Shown one piece after another: positions 5,774 to 8,728 of a stretch of DNA of 8,728 bases. A program made the position numbers and the translations under genes. The notes under the pieces were generated by a model. That model ran no database searches and was not told the DNA's origin. It worked only from the letters and a program-made list of their open reading frames with translations. The DNA comes from CAJXVY01 sp965657575 (lineage in GTDB: Bacteria; Actinomycetota; Actinomycetes; Actinomycetales; Microbacteriaceae): contig CBFHOK010000023.1 of assembly GCA_965657575.1 (NCBI GenBank), positions 1-8,728 on the forward strand, given 5' to 3'. The first letter of the stretch is position 1. Each line of letters opens with the position of its first letter.

Positions 5774-6694
5774 ATGAACAAACTGAATCTTGGACCCTGG
5801 CGGGTTAGCAATATTGGACTTGGCTGCATGAACTTCACCATCCCAGGTGGTGTTGGCCTTACTGACCCTGAAACTGGCATCAAGGCAATCCATGACGCAT
5901 TGGATTTAGGCATTGATTTTCTTGATACAGCCGATATTTATGCTCCTAGCTGGGATGACTTTGGAAGAAATGAAAAGTTTGTCAATGAGGCGGTTAGTAG
6001 CTACCAGGGAGATAAATCAGGACTGGTAATTGCAACAAAGGCCGGCATTACCCGCCGCCCAGGAGAGACCTGGGGCAGAGAAAGCAGTCTTGATTACCTG
6101 CTGAGAGCAGCCGAGGCGAGCGCTCTGAGACTTGGGGTGGAAAAAATTCAACTTTGGCAACATCACCGACTGGACCCAAGCATTGAGTTTGAAACCCAGG
6201 TTGAAAACCTGATGGTGCTCAAAGAGGCAGGTCTGGTTGAACACATCGGAGTCAGTAATTACAACGCCGAGCAACTAACAAAAGCGATTGAAATTACCGG
6301 CGGCGAGATTGTCTCTGTTCAGAATCAATTCAACCCCTATTACCGCCAAGACTTAGAAGTCCTATCGGTTTGTTTGGCGAATGACATTGCGTTTTTGCCA
6401 TGGTCACCTTTTGGTGGTTCATCAAGGGCAAAGGATGCTGAAACCACCAAGGTGTTCGAAGAGATTGCAACTGAGCTTGGCATCAGCCCTCACGCTGCTG
6501 TGATTGCTTGGCTTCTAACAATCCCGGGTTGCATACCAATTCCAGGGGCCACCAAGAGTGAGAATATAGAAGATCTTTTGGCGGCAAGTGAGATTGAGCT
6601 GACAGAGGAACAAAAGCTAGCGATTGCGGAAGCCCTCCCTGAATCAGAAGATCTTCACTGGGAGCTTATAGACCAGCCAGCCTTTAGAGCGTAA
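5774..6694 (+). CDS. Aldo/keto reductase
   Basis: NADPH-dependent oxidoreductase of 306 residues with the aldo/keto reductase TIM-barrel fold. The catalytic tetrad is visible: D51 and Y56 in LDTADIYAP, K89 in IATKAG and H131 in WQHHRLDP. The cofactor-binding parts IGVSNYN (158-164), SVQNQFNPYY (181-190), LPWSPFGG (208-215) and IPIPGATK (254-261) are in the expected order, so the enzyme looks intact. It starts four bases after the permease stop, so it probably belongs to the exporter operon. That could mean it modifies the exported compound or detoxifies a related carbonyl, but the coupling may be accidental. Its 3' end overlaps the convergent RNA methyltransferase gene by 11 bp. The natural substrate is unknown. 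Confidence 0.92.
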   Translation: MNKLNLGPWRVSNIGLGCMNFTIPGGVGLTDPETGIKAIHDALDLGIDFLDTADIYAPSWDDFGRNEKFVNEAVSSYQGDKSGLVIATKAGITRRPGETWGRESSLDYLLRAAEASALRLGVEKIQLWQHHRLDPSIEFETQVENLMVLKEAGLVEHIGVSNYNAEQLTKAIEITGGEIVSVQNQFNPYYRQDLEVLSVCLANDIAFLPWSPFGGSSRAKDAETTKVFEEIATELGISPHAAVIAWLLTIPGCIPIPGATKSENIEDLLAASEIELTEEQKLAIAEALPESEDLHWELIDQPAFRA

Positions 6695-7868
6695 GTCGGG
6701 CAACCGCTTCGAAGTGATGGGTGTTTGGAAACAAATCAAAGCCTTTGATCTCAGCTAGCTGGTAACCAGCTTGGGTTGCGTATTCAACATCACGGGCTAG
6801 TGCTACCGGATCGCAGGCAACATAAATTATTTGTGCAGGTTTCATGGCGGTCAGGTTTTGCATTGTGTCTCTGCCGGCACCAACCCTTGGCGGGTCCATC
6901 ACAATTGTCGCACCAGTTAGCCTCCCACCGTTATCAAGGGTTTGCTTGAGGTATTTATCAGCCCTCTCTTCAACGCTTCTCGCATGAGGAGCAAAGGAGA
7001 GATTATTTGATGCATAGTCAACCGCTTTTGAATCGCTCTCGACGCTAATGATTTTGGTTTCTGGGTCTTTATCCGCAACTGCAGCAGCCAATAAACCAAC
7101 GCCGCCGTAAAGATCATGGTTGTTGGCCCTGGGGTCAAACAAGCTGTCATCGATTAGCTTGCTGACTGCTTTGAATAAAGTTTCTGCTGCGTTTTTATGA
7201 ACCTGCCAGAACCCGCTATCTGCCAGCTGGAATTCATACCCACCGGCAGTCTCGATAATTGTTGAGGGCTTCTGCTTGTCGATGACAAGTCTGATTTCGC
7301 CGCGGTTATCAATCACGCGGATTCTTTCAGCACCAAAAAACTCCTGTTTATGGATTTCTGTTTCATTGATCGCCAGGGTTGCCAGAGGCAAGGTGTCAAC
7401 TTTGATGATGTTCTTGGTTCGTTCTGCATAGGGTCCTGGAACGCCAGTCTCACCAACATGCAGATCCACCCTTGTTCGCCAACCAGTGTCATGATCGCCA
7501 ATTGGCTTTACTAGGTTTTCTTCAATTGTGATTCCAGCGAATTTTTGCATGGATTCAGCAAGTATTTGAGATTTATACCTCAGCTGCGCTGCTGGGGTTA
7601 TGTGACCATAGTCGGCTCCACCGGGCCTGCCTTTGGGGTGCCTATCAATATCGGCTGCCGGCCAGATGTGTTTTCTTCTAGAAGGGCTTGCTTCGATTAG
7701 TTCAACTGCGTCTGCTTTGGCAAAGTTTTTCTTTGACTGAAAAACTTCTGCATTGACAACATCTCCTGGGATTGCTCCTGCCACAAAGAAAACTTTTCCC
7801 TCTGGTCGGGCAACACCCCAACCACCATGAGCGATATTGACAATTTTTAGGTTTTCAGCAAGATCCAC
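6684..7868 (-). CDS. TrmA/RlmCD-family RNA (uracil-5-)-methyltransferase
   Basis: SAM-dependent enzyme of 394 residues that would make 5-methyluridine in 23S rRNA or tRNA. An N-terminal TRAM-like RNA-binding domain (about 1-60, with AHGGWGVARPEGKVFFVAGA) precedes the catalytic domain. Visible motifs are SAM-binding DLYGGVGLLA (252-261), MDPPRVGAG (324-332), the nucleophile C352 in YVACDP and the general base E387 in HHFEAVARL. The iron-sulfur cysteine cluster of RumA/RlmD is missing: the corresponding stretch (RHPKGRPGGADYGHI) has no cysteine, and C352 is the only cysteine in the protein. Clusterless members are known in this family. The start is GTG at 7866-7868, nine bases after the DoxX-like gene, so it is the last gene of that operon. 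Whether rRNA or tRNA is the target cannot be told. Confidence 0.9.
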   Translation of the reverse strand: MDLAENLKIVNIAHGGWGVARPEGKVFFVAGAIPGDVVNAEVFQSKKNFAKADAVELIEASPSRRKHIWPAADIDRHPKGRPGGADYGHITPAAQLRYKSQILAESMQKFAGITIEENLVKPIGDHDTGWRTRVDLHVGETGVPGPYAERTKNIIKVDTLPLATLAINETEIHKQEFFGAERIRVIDNRGEIRLVIDKQKPSTIIETAGGYEFQLADSGFWQVHKNAAETLFKAVSKLIDDSLFDPRANNHDLYGGVGLLAAAVADKDPETKIISVESDSKAVDYASNNLSFAPHARSVEERADKYLKQTLDNGGRLTGATIVMDPPRVGAGRDTMQNLTAMKPAQIIYVACDPVALARDVEYATQAGYQLAEIKGFDLFPNTHHFEAVARLTL

Positions 7869-7877
7869 CGCAACAGC

Positions 7878-8273
7878 CTAGCTGGCTACCCGCTTTGGTG
7901 TCTTGAAATAAACCTCCACGGGGGATTTCAAGGCGAAGTAAAACAGGGGTAGCTGCAGAGGCAACCGCAAGTATGAGAAAACAATGGCTGCAATATCACC
8001 CTCGGCTGTTGCCTCAACTGCCATCCACCAGTTCCCCGGCCATACTGCCAAAAGGGTCATAAAAGCTAAGGTTGGCCCACCTTGAATTTTCAAAACCAGC
8101 AGCAATGCTGCAACTAGTTCCATTGCCCCCGAGATGTAAATCAAATTCAGCGGTTCTGGGAACAGCGGTGGCATGAGTGGCAGAAACATATCTGCTGCAA
8201 ACAGGTGCGCGAAGCCGCTCACCGTGAAAGCAACAATCAGGATTGCCCTGCCAACTTTGACAGCGTTAGTCAT
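7878..8273 (-). CDS. DoxX-like small membrane protein
   Basis: Protein of 131 residues with four hydrophobic segments (about 6-25, 43-62, 67-88, 94-115). FTVSGFAHLF near the N-terminus, MPPLFPEPLNLIYISGAMEL (34-53) and WPGNWWMAVEA (78-88) match the DoxX-like family of four-helix inner-membrane proteins. Their roles are mostly undefined; some have been linked to thiol or redox homeostasis. The ATG at 8271-8273 shares one base with the stop of the upstream aldehyde dehydrogenase gene (TAATG), so translation is coupled, and the RNA methyltransferase follows after nine bases. The context does not define a function. Confidence 0.75.
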   Translation of the reverse strand: MTNAVKVGRAILIVAFTVSGFAHLFAADMFLPLMPPLFPEPLNLIYISGAMELVAALLLVLKIQGGPTLAFMTLLAVWPGNWWMAVEATAEGDIAAIVFSYLRLPLQLPLFYFALKSPVEVYFKTPKRVAS

Positions 8274-8728
8274 TAGGGGTTTTCGGGGTAGCTGCTGCCA
8301 CCGGGGAAGTTGCCATAGAGCGGCCCTTCACCTTCGGTAACACTGTGAACCAAAAGATCTCCTCCAACAAACGCTCCACGCCAGCTAGCACCACGGCCAC
8401 CAAAGACCTCGGCTTTGTCACCGCGGCTACGTGGCTTGTTGATGCCAAACTTGAAAGCTTGCGATTCTTCGCGAACACGACTTGCGAAGTCCTCGTCATC
8501 GGTTGCCACTGAGCTCACCAGGTTTCCATTAGAAACGTTCATAGCTGCAATCAACTCTGCTTCGCTATCAGCCAGAACAATGCTGTCAAGTGGACCAAAG
8601 GGTTCGCTGTGATGAATGGACCAACTCTTTGGTGGTTCCAAAACAGCCATCGGAGCAACATACGCAGAAGTGTCCTGACCGTCGATGAATCTCCCGTCTT
8701 CCAGTGAGCCAACATACATAGGCACTCC
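8273..8728 (-). CDS. Aldehyde dehydrogenase, C-terminal part (5' end outside window)
   Basis: About 151 C-terminal residues of an NAD(P)-dependent aldehyde dehydrogenase. Recognisable parts are SEPFGPLDSIVLAD (the E-x-FGP motif, whose glutamate contacts the cofactor ribose), the following helix and strand NLVSSVATDDEDFASRVREE, FGINKPR (the usual position of the inter-domain strand) and EVFGGRGASWRGAFVGGDLL near the C-terminus. The catalytic cysteine and its activating glutamate lie upstream of the window. The frame stays open to the last base; a GTG at 8723-8725 is internal and not a start. Residues GRGASWRGAF replace the more common GGYKQSGIGRE of typical family members, which places it in a divergent subgroup. 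Substrate unknown. It leads the operon with the DoxX-like and RNA methyltransferase genes as far as can be seen. Confidence 0.85.
   Translation of the reverse strand, partial: GVPMYVGSLEDGRFIDGQDTSAYVAPMAVLEPPKSWSIHHSEPFGPLDSIVLADSEAELIAAMNVSNGNLVSSVATDDEDFASRVREESQAFKFGINKPRSRGDKAEVFGGRGASWRGAFVGGDLLVHSVTEGEGPLYGNFPGGSSYPENP

Noticed and set aside
8723..8725. GTG as start codon of a short 150-residue protein
   Set aside because: The frame stays open to the window edge, and the sequence is the internal C-terminal part of an aldehyde dehydrogenase.
1..8728. CRISPR array, tRNA or rRNA gene, transposase or phage gene
   Set aside because: No spaced direct repeats, no tRNA-like cloverleaf and no recombinase motifs were seen on either strand.

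Overview
The window looks like a chromosomal fragment of a planktonic actinobacterium, most likely of the marine or freshwater Microbacteriaceae type (Luna/Aquiluna-like). The evidence is an actinorhodopsin-type proton-pump gene, a CrtEb-type lycopene elongase close in motif to the corynebacterial enzyme, a DrrAB-type ABC exporter, many GTG/TTG starts and moderate base composition. The lineage is inferred from gene content; no rRNA or marker phylogeny is available here.

Layout. Positions 1-126 (+) hold the last 41 codons of an unrecognised gene. Positions 176-469 (-) hold the 3' half of an adenylylsulfate kinase gene (cysC) without its ATP-binding half. Positions 494-2748 (-) are a two-gene carotenoid operon: a CrtEb-like prenyltransferase overlaps a CrtI/CrtD-like FAD desaturase by ATGA. 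Positions 2813-3049 (+) are a Phd/YefM-like antitoxin gene with a nonsense codon at codon 11 and no toxin partner. Positions 3107-3755 (-) are the rhodopsin gene, with a clear terminator at 3057-3087. Positions 3756-3985 are a 230-bp divergent regulatory region. Positions 3986-6694 (+) are a tight operon of ABC ATPase, ABC-2 permease and aldo/keto reductase. Positions 6684-8728 (-) are a second tight operon: the C-terminal part of an aldehyde dehydrogenase, a DoxX-like membrane protein and a TrmA/RlmCD-family RNA uracil methyltransferase. The last of these converges on, and overlaps, the aldo/keto reductase.

The coherent biology is light use. The rhodopsin would pump protons with a retinal chromophore, and the neighbouring pair modifies lycopene-type carotenoids, probably towards C45/C50 pigments. 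The genes for making phytoene and lycopene, for cyclising lycopene and for cleaving carotene to retinal are not in this window.

The rhodopsin gene is damaged in this assembly. It contains a perfect 34-bp tandem duplication that shifts the frame, a run of 10 N, and about 45 bp of apparently foreign sequence carrying a perfect ParB-binding site (parS). Roughly 85-90 codons (rest of helix C to helix E) are missing. I read this as a chimeric scaffold join rather than biology, so the rhodopsin should not be called a natural pseudogene. I found no convincing previously undescribed system. The most useful leads are the rhodopsin/parS junction, the carotenoid pair lying between two decayed genes, and an inverted repeat next to the start of the exporter operon.
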